From assembly GCA_021201535.1 (NCBI GenBank), contig JAJQEU010000017.1, positions 4,472-46,317 on the forward strand: a stretch of 41,846 bases of DNA, given 5' to 3'. The notes beneath the pieces were generated by a model. That model was not told the DNA's origin and made no database searches. It was given only the letters and a program-made list of their open reading frames with translations. The stretch's first letter is position 1. Each line of letters starts with the position of its first letter. The DNA comes from Clostridiales bacterium. GTDB lineage: Bacteria; Bacillota; Clostridia; Lachnospirales; Lachnospiraceae. The translations under genes were made by a program, and so were the position numbers. Below are positions 6,656-15,314 of the stretch, piece after piece.

Positions 6656-7585
6656 ATGCAGGAATATATCGGAAGTGTCTGTCTGGATCTGAGTTCGCAT
6701 CACGGTTGTGATGACTGTGCGGGCGAACCGTTTTGGGATGAAATCCTGCAGATTGTTCAGACAGAGGATGAGAGAGATTTCAGCAGGATCATCTCGGAAA
6801 AGCAGGACGCGCGCATGCTCTGCCATCTGTCCGCGCAGAGACAGAATGTTCTGGCTGCACTGGATATTGACAAAGAGCAGGATGTTCTGGAAATCGGTTC
6901 GGCGTGCGGCGCTCTTACCGGGTATCTTGCGCAGAGAGTGGGGCGTGTTACCTGCACGGAGGTTTCAAAGAAAAAAAGTGAGATCAACGCCTGGCGCAGA
7001 CGTGACTGTGAAAATGTGGAAATCCTGGTGGGGCGTTTTGAGGAGATTCATACCGGTCTGACGAAGCAGTTTGATCTGATCACGATGATCGGCACGCTGG
7101 AGAATCTGGCATCAGTTCTGACCGGGGAATTGTCTGCGGATCGTCTCCTGCGGATGACCGTACAGCATTTAAAACCGCAGGGAGAAATAGCGATCGCGGT
7201 GAACAATAAATACGGATTAAAGTATTGGGCAGGCTGCAGAGATGAGAAAAGCGGCATGTTTTTCGGAGGCCTGAAGGCCTACGCGGATGAGGAGGAGAAT
7301 CAGTCCTATACGCTGGATGCTCTGAAAAATCTGCTGGGGAGAGCAGGCCTGGGTGAGATGACATGCTATTATCCTTATCCGGATTATCAGTACGCCCGCT
7401 GCCTGTATACGGATGATTATCTGCCCGGCAAGGGGGAACTGACGACAAATATGACGAATTTCGGAGAAGACCGTATGTTTCTGTTTAACGAAACGCAGGT
7501 ATATGACAACCTGATTTCGGACGGTCTGTTCCCTCTTTTTTCAAATTCATTTATGATTGTGTGCCGCAGAAAGGAAGCACGGTAA
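6656..7585 (+). CDS. SAM-dependent methyltransferase of the glycan locus (first copy)
   Basis: 309 residues from ATG 6656, which lies 6 bases behind GAGGAGA; the earlier GTG at 6641 overlaps that ribosome binding site and is rejected. This is a class I methyltransferase: motif I is VLEIGSACGALTG at residues 77-89, an acidic residue follows at E102, and FDLITMIGTLE sits at 139-149. The segment NNKYGLKYWAGC and the Phe/Gly-rich stretch after it recur almost unchanged in the second methyltransferase at 12466, so the two are paralogues over their first ~305 residues. The stop codon overlaps the start of the giant glycosyltransferase (taATG), so the two are translationally coupled. I infer that it methylates a sugar or the chain end. 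A purely structural or inactive role cannot be excluded. Confidence 0.85.
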   Translation: MQEYIGSVCLDLSSHHGCDDCAGEPFWDEILQIVQTEDERDFSRIISEKQDARMLCHLSAQRQNVLAALDIDKEQDVLEIGSACGALTGYLAQRVGRVTCTEVSKKKSEINAWRRRDCENVEILVGRFEEIHTGLTKQFDLITMIGTLENLASVLTGELSADRLLRMTVQHLKPQGEIAIAVNNKYGLKYWAGCRDEKSGMFFGGLKAYADEEENQSYTLDALKNLLGRAGLGEMTCYYPYPDYQYARCLYTDDYLPGKGELTTNMTNFGEDRMFLFNETQVYDNLISDGLFPLFSNSFMIVCRRKEAR

Positions 7586-10500
7586 TGACCGGAAAAAATT
7601 TATTTGTGAAAATTTCAAACGACAGAGCCGATCGGTTTTGCACTATCACAAAAATTATTCGGGACGAAGACGGAAAATATGTTCTGAAAGAACCGGAAAA
7701 TCCGCAGGCCCGGGCACATGTGCTGAATATTGAGCGCAACGGAAAGACACTGACGGAGCTTTATCGGGACACCCGCATTCGTTTTGCATCGGCAAAGCTG
7801 CAGGACACCGGTGTTCGGGTTGACTGGGTATCCGGCAGATCCTTTGCGGAATATCTGGATGAATTACTGGAACAGGGCGAGACGGAAGCCTGCGTGCAGG
7901 CAATGTCCGAATATTTTTCACAGATGTTTTCTCTGGAAACCCATGAATATTGTGAGTTGCCGGATAATGAGATACATTTCGGGACAGATTGGCCTGACGG
8001 GCAGATTCCGGCTGTGAACGGTATTGATATTGACATGCTGTTTCAAAATGTGATTTATTCTGAACGCGAACATATATGGACGGATTATGATTACGAATGG
8101 GTATTAAAGTGTGATGTGCCGGTGAAGTTCCTGATCTACCGGTGTCTGAATTATTATCTCACGACGGAAGAAAGAAACTGTCTGCTCGGTCAGGATTTAT
8201 ACAGCCGGTTTTATATTTCAGAAGAGGAACAGATCATTTATGGTAAAATGGAAGCCGGACTGCAGAGTTACATCGCGGGTGATATGCTTCCCTTGTGGAA
8301 AATTTATGAGCGGATCGGCGGGTCGGTGATTCATGTTCTTCCAATAGTAGATCGAAGACTTCAAAACCAGATCGCTGAAGTTTTTTTTGACAAGGGACAG
8401 GGATTTTCTGTACAGGAATCAAAAAAAATCAAAACGTGCGGAACTGTTCCGGGTATTCTTCGGACCGTTTTAGAATATCCGGCAGGAGCAAAGGCCATTC
8501 GGTTTGATCCGGCTCAGAGCGCATGCATTGTCTGTATGAGATATCTCAGGGATGCCGAAGGACGGTCAGTGTCTTTTCAGACCAATGGTGTGGAACGAAA
8601 TTCGGAGGAGTATCTGTTTTTGCATAATGATCCTCAGATATATGTTTCTCTGGACGATAGTGTCGGATGTTTAGAACTTGAATATGATCTGACAATTATT
8701 GATGCGGAGTGCGTCTATGCACAGAATGAGATGGGAAAATATCAGCAGGATATGGTTCGAAAGATGTTGGAATGTGATCATCTGCATAATCAATTGGATG
8801 TACAGATGAGCCGGAATGAAGAACTGGCAAACCAGAATGAAGAACTGGCAAACCAGAATGAAAATCTGGAAAATCAGAATCAGAATCTGCGGACAGATTT
8901 GTCAGAGACACAGCAGTTGTTTCTTTCATTGGCAGAATCCAATTCCTGGAGATTGACTGAACCGTTCAGAAAAGCCGGACAGGCGGTGCGAAGACAAAAG
9001 GTGAGAATGCGCAATTATCTGAATCGACGTTTGCGTGAGCGTTATCTTAAAATGGATGGAGAAGATTTCTATCAAAATTGGATTGAAGAATTGGAAAAGC
9101 AGGACTATGATGAAACAGAACTTGTGTATCAACCGAAAATATCCATATTGGTTCCGGTTTATAATGTCCTGGACAAACATCTGATTGCGTGTATTGAGTC
9201 CGTTTTACATCAAAGCTATTCAAACTGGGAGCTTTGTATGGCGGATGATTGTTCCACATGGGATAATGTAAGAAAAACGCTTCATAAATTTGCGAATAAT
9301 GAAAAAGTGAAAATTGTATATCGCAGTGAGAATGGTCACATTTCCAGAGCTACTAATTCGGCGTTGGAAGTGGCGACAGGGGATTATATTGCTTTTCTGG
9401 ATTGTGATGACGTTCTTGCTCCGAATGCTCTGTACGAGGTGGCAAAGCTTCTGAACGAAAAACCGGAGTTGGATTTTATTTACAGTGACGAGGATAAGAT
9501 TGACGACGACGGGCGAAAGCGCTTTATGCCTTATTTTAAATCCGATTGGGCGCCGGATACATTGATGGGATTTATGTATACCTGTCATCTGGGCGTGTAC
9601 CGTAGACAGCTTGCTGTCGAGATCGGGGGGCTTCGACCGGGATTTGAGGGCGCGCAGGATTTTGATTTCACACTTCGCTTTACGGAGAAGACAGACCGCA
9701 TTGCTCATATCTCAAAGGTGCTATACCACTGGAGGGTACGGAAGGAGTCGACGGCAGCGACACCGGAGGCCAAGCCGTATATTTTGGAGGCGGCCAGAAA
9801 GAGTCAGGAGGAAGCGATGATGCGGCGGGGTTGGACAGGCGAAGTCGAACTCGTAAAGGATTCCTGGCAGTTCAGAGTAAATTATTTCTGTGATCCCTGG
9901 CCGAAAGTCAGTGTGGTGATTCCGTCGAAGGACAATTATGATATTCTGAAGTCCTGTCTGGATTCGTTCCATACAATCACGGATTATCCGGATTATGAGA
10001 TCATTCTTGTCGATAACGGAAGCAGTGTGGAGAACCGTAAAAAATACCAACGGATTGCGGAAAAATATCAGATTAATTATATATACCAGAAAGAACAGTT
10101 TAATTTTTCCCATATGTGTAATCTGGGAAGCAGGGCTGCCGAGGGAGAATATCTGTTATTTTTGAATGACGATATTGAAATTATCGACGAGAAATGGCTG
10201 AAACGCATGGTTGGACAGGCATCACGGGATCACACAGGTGCGGTAGGAGCCAAGCTTCTGTATCCGGATCGGGATTCAATACAACATGTCGGTGTTCTGA
10301 ATCTGGAATGCGGACCAAGCCACGCATTGACGGGATATAGTGACAAACAGATTTATTATTTTGGAAGAAACCGTATGGATTATAATTATCTGGCGGTGAC
10401 TGCAGCATGTCTTCTGGTTAAAAAGAGTAAATTTGAAGAAATTTCAGGCTTTAATGAGGATCTGGCGGTTGCTTACAACGATGTGGAATTATGCTTTCAT

Positions 10501-11157
10501 CTGGCGGTCAGAGGGTATTATAATGTAGTGCGTAATGATGCGGTATTGTTGCACCATGAGTCCATCAGCAGAGGCCTGGATTCACAGGATCAGAAAAAGA
10601 TGGAGCGACTGTCGCGGGAACGCGAAAAGCTTTACGAGTTATATCCGCAGTTTTTCGGATATGATCCGTTTTATAATCGAAATCTTGTTCAGAACAACGT
10701 AGATTTTTCGTGTAATATTCGGCAGAAAACGGCACTCATAAACCGGAAGGTCGGGATTTTGAAACCCTCGGGAATAAACGAACAGGAATTTACGGTCTGT
10801 CTGGATGAAGTTCTGTATAAAGACCAGTTATGTATCAAAGGCTGGTTTTACTGGAATAACAGTTACTGGACGAATGTCTGCCGCATGTATGTAGCTTTAA
10901 GACAACAGAGTGGTCAGACAGTCTGTTTTGATGTAAACCGGATGATCCGGTCAGATGTGGCGAAGGCAGGGCATAATACTGCGTATAATAGCGGTTTTGA
11001 ATGCAGGATATCTTATGTAGAACTGGATCCTCAGGAAGAATATCAGATTGGAATCATGGTGGAGACGCCGCGATTGAAGCGACGAAGGATTTGCTGGACA
11101 TCCGTAAAGACAGAGAGGTGTTTACAAAATGAGCGAGACAGCGATCAGAGTAGATGA
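7585..11157 (+). CDS. Giant fusion protein: kinase-like region, beta domain, coiled coil and two GT2 glycosyltransferase domains
   Basis: 1190 residues from ATG 7585. Residues ~1-240 resemble a diverged kinase: a VLK lysine near 35, then NGIDID at 145-150, N155 and DYDYEW at 167-172, recalling a catalytic loop and metal site. Residues ~264-378 are a beta domain shared with the second methyltransferase (GxGF, RxDP, QTNG, DPQI). Residues ~385-452 are a coiled coil with tandem NEELANQ heptads, followed by SWRLTEPFR. GT2 domain one spans ~518-740 (ADDCS, DCDD 606-609) and GT2 domain two ~774-1000 (VDNGS, NDD 861-863). A beta-rich tail covers ~1065-1175. Two GT2 domains in one chain usually make a disaccharide-repeat polymer. 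With the coupled methyltransferase upstream, it looks like a polymerase and chain terminator combined. The GT2 calls are firm; the kinase call is inference. It overlaps the next gene by 29 bases. Confidence 0.88.
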   Translation: MTGKNLFVKISNDRADRFCTITKIIRDEDGKYVLKEPENPQARAHVLNIERNGKTLTELYRDTRIRFASAKLQDTGVRVDWVSGRSFAEYLDELLEQGETEACVQAMSEYFSQMFSLETHEYCELPDNEIHFGTDWPDGQIPAVNGIDIDMLFQNVIYSEREHIWTDYDYEWVLKCDVPVKFLIYRCLNYYLTTEERNCLLGQDLYSRFYISEEEQIIYGKMEAGLQSYIAGDMLPLWKIYERIGGSVIHVLPIVDRRLQNQIAEVFFDKGQGFSVQESKKIKTCGTVPGILRTVLEYPAGAKAIRFDPAQSACIVCMRYLRDAEGRSVSFQTNGVERNSEEYLFLHNDPQIYVSLDDSVGCLELEYDLTIIDAECVYAQNEMGKYQQDMVRKMLECDHLHNQLDVQMSRNEELANQNEELANQNENLENQNQNLRTDLSETQQLFLSLAESNSWRLTEPFRKAGQAVRRQKVRMRNYLNRRLRERYLKMDGEDFYQNWIEELEKQDYDETELVYQPKISILVPVYNVLDKHLIACIESVLHQSYSNWELCMADDCSTWDNVRKTLHKFANNEKVKIVYRSENGHISRATNSALEVATGDYIAFLDCDDVLAPNALYEVAKLLNEKPELDFIYSDEDKIDDDGRKRFMPYFKSDWAPDTLMGFMYTCHLGVYRRQLAVEIGGLRPGFEGAQDFDFTLRFTEKTDRIAHISKVLYHWRVRKESTAATPEAKPYILEAARKSQEEAMMRRGWTGEVELVKDSWQFRVNYFCDPWPKVSVVIPSKDNYDILKSCLDSFHTITDYPDYEIILVDNGSSVENRKKYQRIAEKYQINYIYQKEQFNFSHMCNLGSRAAEGEYLLFLNDDIEIIDEKWLKRMVGQASRDHTGAVGAKLLYPDRDSIQHVGVLNLECGPSHALTGYSDKQIYYFGRNRMDYNYLAVTAACLLVKKSKFEEISGFNEDLAVAYNDVELCFHLAVRGYYNVVRNDAVLLHHESISRGLDSQDQKKMERLSREREKLYELYPQFFGYDPFYNRNLVQNNVDFSCNIRQKTALINRKVGILKPSGINEQEFTVCLDEVLYKDQLCIKGWFYWNNSYWTNVCRMYVALRQQSGQTVCFDVNRMIRSDVAKAGHNTAYNSGFECRISYVELDPQEEYQIGIMVETPRLKRRRICWTSVKTERCLQNERDSDQSR
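8815..8877 (+). repeat. 21-bp tandem repeats encoding coiled-coil heptads
   Basis: Two identical 21-base units (8815-8835 and 8836-8856) encode NEELANQ twice. A third diverged unit (8857-8877) encodes NENLENQ, and a partial fourth encodes NQNL. One unit equals one coiled-coil heptad, so gain or loss by slippage would keep the frame and change coiled-coil length by about 1 nm. Confidence 0.9.
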
Positions 11158-12394
11158 CGTAAGTAAACTATACAAACTGTACGACAAACCGATGGATCGT
11201 CTGAAAGAGTCTCTGGGATTTTCTAAAAAACAGAGATATAAGGAGCATTATGCCCTGAACCATGTGTCTTTTGAAGTGGAACGGGGTGAGACCGTCGGTA
11301 TTATCGGCACGAACGGATCCGGAAAATCTACGATTCTCAAGATCATCACGGGGGTGCTGAATCCATCCGGCGGAACGGTGGAGATTCAGGGCAGGATTTC
11401 TGCATTACTCGAGTTGGGCGCCGGTTTTAATATGGAATATACCGGATTGGAGAATGTGTACCTGAACGGTACGATGATTGGTTTCTCCAGGGAGGAGATT
11501 GATGCGAAGCTGCAGGATATTCTCGATTTTGCGGATATCGGGGATTTTATCAATCAGCCGGTCAAGACATATTCAAGCGGTATGTTTGTGCGGCTTGCCT
11601 TTGCTGTTGCCATCAATATAGAGCCGGAAGTGTTGATCGTTGACGAGGCTTTGTCTGTCGGAGACGTATTTTTTCAGTCAAAATGTTTTAAAAAGTTTGA
11701 AGAATTCAAACAGATGGGTAAGACAATCCTTTTTGTCAGCCACGATCTCGGCAGCATTGCAAGATATTGTGACAGGGTTATTCTGTTAAATAAGGGCGTC
11801 AAGGTGACTGAGGGAAAGCCCAAAACTATTATAGATATCTATAAAAAAATCCTGGTCAATCAGTATGATCCGGAGAATGAGGAAAAAAAACAGCAGATTG
11901 AGGAAAAACGAAACACCGGAGGATTATGGAAGAATAATCTGAATGTTAATCCGCAGGAAATTGAATACGGAGACGGAAGTGCGGAGATTATAGATTTTGC
12001 GATTGTGGACGAGAACGGAATTGTTACGTCGGCGATTGAGAGAGGAACCACCTATCAGCTAAAAATGAAAATCCGGTTTCTTTCGGATATATATAATCCG
12101 ATTCTCGCAGTTACAGTCAAGGATCTGCAGGGAAAGGAAATCTGTGGCACAAATACCATGTTTGAGGGCATTAATCTGGGTGATGTACATGCGGGAGAGG
12201 AAAAGACAGTGACGTTTACGCAGAAAATGACGATCCGTGGCGGGAATTATCTCGTTTCGTTTGGATGTACCGGTTATCACGGGGATGATTTTACCGTATA
12301 TCAAAGGCTTTATGATATCTGTGAGTTGAATGTGATATCAGAAAAACCTGCAGTCGGAACCTTTGAGATGTTTTCTGAGGTGGAAGTCGTCTGA
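11129..12394 (+). CDS. ABC transporter ATPase with Wzt-like carbohydrate-binding C-terminal domain
   Basis: 421 residues. The nucleotide-binding domain fills ~1-240: Walker A GTNGSGKST at 60-68, signature YSSGM at 148-152, Walker B VLIVDEA at 168-174, and the switch His205 in SHDL. After a charged linker (~235-262), residues ~265-421 form a beta-sandwich-like region typical of Wzt C-terminal domains, which in O-antigen exporters bind the modified non-reducing end of the finished glycan. This places it in the Wzm/Wzt class rather than the short TagH class lacking that domain. Its partner permease is encoded at 5066, separated by the methyltransferase and polymerase genes. That order suggests synthesis, capping and export are tied together. 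It starts inside the end of the preceding gene. Confidence 0.92.
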   Translation: MSETAIRVDDVSKLYKLYDKPMDRLKESLGFSKKQRYKEHYALNHVSFEVERGETVGIIGTNGSGKSTILKIITGVLNPSGGTVEIQGRISALLELGAGFNMEYTGLENVYLNGTMIGFSREEIDAKLQDILDFADIGDFINQPVKTYSSGMFVRLAFAVAINIEPEVLIVDEALSVGDVFFQSKCFKKFEEFKQMGKTILFVSHDLGSIARYCDRVILLNKGVKVTEGKPKTIIDIYKKILVNQYDPENEEKKQQIEEKRNTGGLWKNNLNVNPQEIEYGDGSAEIIDFAIVDENGIVTSAIERGTTYQLKMKIRFLSDIYNPILAVTVKDLQGKEICGTNTMFEGINLGDVHAGEEKTVTFTQKMTIRGGNYLVSFGCTGYHGDDFTVYQRLYDICELNVISEKPAVGTFEMFSEVEVV

Positions 12395-12465
12395 GATCCC
12401 CGGAGGGTGATGTGCGGACAGACCGGATTCCGGGAGATTCTATGTGATGGACGGAGATTTGTAAG

Positions 12466-14049
12466 ATGCAGAAAAAAATCGGAAATGTGGTTTTAAATTA
12501 CAGAAATTATGGCGGAAAAGATCTTTACAGTGACGGCAATGTGGAGGACCGGTTGCTGGATATCGTAGAAAAATATCCGGAAGAGGAGTTCAACACCGTG
12601 ATTTCTGAGGCACGGGACTGGGCGATTCTTTACCATCTGTCCGATATCCGGAAAAATATCGTGAATCGGCTGCCGCTTCAGAAAACGGATACCGTGCTGG
12701 AGATCGGATCCGGTTGCGGAGCCGTTACGGGAGCTCTGGCAGAGATGGCCGGGCAGGTAACCTGTGTGGAATTATCCGAGAAGAGAAGCCGGATTAATGC
12801 GACGAGAAACAGAAAATATGACAATGTTGAAATCCTGTTGGGCAATTTTCAGACCATTGAGCCGGAACTGGGAACATATGATTTTATTACGCTGATCGGG
12901 GTGTTTGAATATGGAGAAGCGTATATCAATACGGAATCGCCATATTCTGACTTTTTAAAAATTGCAAAAAGGCATCTGAAAGAAAACGGAAAACTGGTTA
13001 TCGCTATCGAAAACCGTCTGGGACTCAAGTACTGGGCTGGTTGCCGGGAAGATCACAACGGAATGTTTTTTGATGGGCTGGAGGGCTATACTCACACAAA
13101 AGGCATCCGGACTTTTTCAAAAACAGAATGGGAGAAAATATTGGAACAGGCAGGGTTTGAAAATGTACGGTTTTATTATCCGTACCCGGATTACAAGCTG
13201 CCGCTGCAGATTTTTTCGGATGAGAGACTACCGCAAAAAGGTGAACTGAACAATAATTTCAATAATTTTGACCGGGATCGGATGGAACTGTTTGATGAGG
13301 CAAAGGTGTTTGATACTTTGATCGGGGACGGCTTGTTTCCGCTGTTTGCCAATTCCTTTCTGATTTTGGCAGGTGTCGGCGAGTCGGGGACTGATCTGTT
13401 TTGTGATCTAAGCACTGATTCCCGGAGTGATCCGAATGGAGAGAGGGATTTCCTTCGAGAGATGTATCCTCTGATTTCTCCGGGGTGTTTTCCGGCGGCG
13501 CAAAGGGCATCAGAAGAAACAGGCGGACGCGAGGCGATTTGTTTACAGATTTTCTATTCTTTTGGAGATGGCTTTTGTGAGGAAAACTCGGAACGGATTC
13601 GTTTGAGGGATGGAGTTGCGGAATTTTCGAAGAAACTCCCGGAAGGGGTGACCGGTGTACGGCTTGACCCGGGTGACCTGCATGCTGTTTGTAATATAGG
13701 GCAGATTACGTTTGAATGTGACTCTACAGAAAAACAGGCGGTTTATCAGACGAATGGATGCAGGATACAGACAGAGTGGATTTTATTCAAAGAAAGTGAT
13801 CCGCAGATTATCATTGATCATGTACCGGAGGAAGCCAGTCGGCTATATATTGATTTAAAGGTAATTCCGATAGAAAATAACGTTGTAGAGGGCTGGATGG
13901 AAAGCATTCGAGGTATTACGGAAGAAAATAGAGCATTAAAGGAGCGGGTGTTATTACTGGAGCAGCGAATGAATGAACAGAAAACGGAGGAAAGCATGAA
14001 AAAGACAGTTGCAGCACAAAAAAATAAAAAAATCAGAAGAAAAAATTAA
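12466..14049 (+). CDS. SAM-dependent methyltransferase with beta domain and C-terminal coiled coil (second copy)
   Basis: 527 residues. Residues 1-307 are a class I methyltransferase collinear with the one at 6656; motif I VLEIGSGCGAVTG sits at exactly the same residues, 77-89, and NRLGLKYWAGC recurs. After a linker, residues ~370-480 hold the same beta domain found inside the giant glycosyltransferase (GDGF, RLDP, QTNG, DPQI). The tail from ~485 is a coiled coil ending in a very Lys-rich stretch encoded by A-runs. The methyltransferase / accessory domain / coiled coil layout recalls the chain terminator WbdD, without a visible kinase. The reading frame ends at a TAA in an A-rich stretch, and the -1 frame continues as coiled-coil-like sequence to 14138, so the annotated C-terminus may be shortened. 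Function as a chain-capping methyltransferase is inferred. Confidence 0.85.
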   Translation: MQKKIGNVVLNYRNYGGKDLYSDGNVEDRLLDIVEKYPEEEFNTVISEARDWAILYHLSDIRKNIVNRLPLQKTDTVLEIGSGCGAVTGALAEMAGQVTCVELSEKRSRINATRNRKYDNVEILLGNFQTIEPELGTYDFITLIGVFEYGEAYINTESPYSDFLKIAKRHLKENGKLVIAIENRLGLKYWAGCREDHNGMFFDGLEGYTHTKGIRTFSKTEWEKILEQAGFENVRFYYPYPDYKLPLQIFSDERLPQKGELNNNFNNFDRDRMELFDEAKVFDTLIGDGLFPLFANSFLILAGVGESGTDLFCDLSTDSRSDPNGERDFLREMYPLISPGCFPAAQRASEETGGREAICLQIFYSFGDGFCEENSERIRLRDGVAEFSKKLPEGVTGVRLDPGDLHAVCNIGQITFECDSTEKQAVYQTNGCRIQTEWILFKESDPQIIIDHVPEEASRLYIDLKVIPIENNVVEGWMESIRGITEENRALKERVLLLEQRMNEQKTEESMKKTVAAQKNKKIRRKN

Positions 14050-14138
14050 ATGTATCAGATTTAGTCCGGGAAAACGAAATGCTTTCTTTGTGGAATCTCC
14101 AGTTGCTTAATTATGGAAAATCAGTTTTGCATTCTTAA
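14018..14138 (+). other. A-run slippage region and -1 frame extension of the methyltransferase
   Basis: Two A7 runs (14018-14024 and 14026-14032) and one A6 run (14040-14045) sit just before the TAA at 14047. A_AAA_AAT (14040-14046) has the form of a -1 slippery heptamer in the reading frame. A -1 slip there, or one extra A in a run, reads on from TTA at 14046 through LVRENEMLSLWNLQLL to a TAA at 14136. That stretch looks like coiled coil. Nothing else codes between 14050 and 14220. Confidence 0.5.
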
Positions 14139-14220
14139 GAAAAAAGTGCTTGCTAAAAACATGTAAGGGTCGTAACATGGTAGCATGAGTTTTATGATTT
14201 GTTGGAGGCAAGGGTGACGG

Positions 14221-15267
14221 ATGACAAAAATAAGCTTTGTTATACCGATTTATAATAACGAAACATATGTGGCGCAGTGTATAGAGAGCCTTTGCAGACA
14301 GAAAGAGCGGGAGATTGAAATCCTTCTGGTGGATGACGGTTCTACTGACCAATCTGGTGAAATCTGCCGCGCATATGCCGAAAAGGATTGTCGGATCAGA
14401 GTTTTTCATCAGAGCAACCAGGGGGCTAACACAGCCAGGAACAAAGGGCTTGCGGAGGCGAAGGGAGAATGGATCTGTTTTGTAGACGGCGATGATTATG
14501 TGGAGGGGAATTTATGTTCTGTCCTGCTCCCGTATCTCAGACCGGAGTATGATATGATCATATACTCTTATTATCGCATCTTTGGCAAAGTTCAGAAAAG
14601 GGTCAGATCTGCCAGAAAAGAGATAGAGCTGGGGAAAAGGGATTTTGAGGACATGCAGATTGCGGCGATGAATTGTCTTGGCCCATACCGATTTAACGCG
14701 TCCTGTCTGGACGCGGTCAGCGTGTGGAATAAGATTTACAGAAAAGAGTTTCTGGAGCAACACCATCTCTGTTTTATCCCGGAGCTGCGCAAGCTGCAGG
14801 ATCTGACTTTCAATTTAAAGGTATATGATTTTGCGGAACACGGACTATATCTGAATGCGGCGCTGTACAATTACCGGATCAATGCTTCGTCCGTATCAAA
14901 CCGCTATCAGCCGGATATTGTAGAAAAATTTCAGCAGATTCATCGTTTTCTGATTCCGTTTGTGGAGGAAAAGCAGGATTCGCGTCTGCAGGAGGTCCTC
15001 TGGGAGAGAATCGCCACGCATATGAGAACGTGTACGGTTCTTTACTTCTGCAACCGCAAAAACCGGAAGCCCTATGCGGAGCGGAAGCAGGATTTTTTCA
15101 TTTTTTTAGAACAGGAACCGTTTGCGACCGCCAGACAAAAAGTTCATGTAACGCATTTTACATTCAAGGAGATGCTGTTATCCCGGGCAGTGAACCGGAA
15201 ATGTTTTTTCGTGTGTGAGCTGTTAAACCGGCTGTATGATATCTGGTGCCGGATCCTGCGTATATAG
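14221..15267 (+). CDS. GT2 family glycosyltransferase
   Basis: 348 residues. The N-terminal ~110 residues are a standard GT-A fold: ISFVIPIYNN at the start, VDDGSTDQS at 37-45, GANTARNKGL around 68-77, and the metal-binding DGDD at 89-92. The C-terminal part is variable and partly basic, as usual for capsule and teichoic-acid-type transferases, with no predicted membrane helix. It should add one sugar from a nucleotide-sugar donor to a lipid-linked acceptor on the cytoplasmic side. The ribosome binding site GGAGG (14204-14208) is 12 bases upstream, slightly far. The next gene is a Wzx-like flippase 47 bases downstream, so this begins a flippase-associated group rather than the ABC group. Confidence 0.93.
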   Translation: MTKISFVIPIYNNETYVAQCIESLCRQKEREIEILLVDDGSTDQSGEICRAYAEKDCRIRVFHQSNQGANTARNKGLAEAKGEWICFVDGDDYVEGNLCSVLLPYLRPEYDMIIYSYYRIFGKVQKRVRSARKEIELGKRDFEDMQIAAMNCLGPYRFNASCLDAVSVWNKIYRKEFLEQHHLCFIPELRKLQDLTFNLKVYDFAEHGLYLNAALYNYRINASSVSNRYQPDIVEKFQQIHRFLIPFVEEKQDSRLQEVLWERIATHMRTCTVLYFCNRKNRKPYAERKQDFFIFLEQEPFATARQKVHVTHFTFKEMLLSRAVNRKCFFVCELLNRLYDIWCRILRI

Positions 15268-15314
15268 AAGAACAGCGGGTGTATAATTGTTGTAAAGATG
15301 GTAAGGATTTCTGC

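Noticed and set aside
8815-8877. CRISPR-like or regulatory tandem repeat
   Set aside because: Units are directly adjacent without spacers, are 21 bp, stay in frame and encode heptads of a coiled coil.
12466-14049. Second methyltransferase as a recent duplicate of the first
   Set aside because: They share layout and key motifs but differ in most positions and in the C-terminal half, so this is old paralogy and not a recent duplication.
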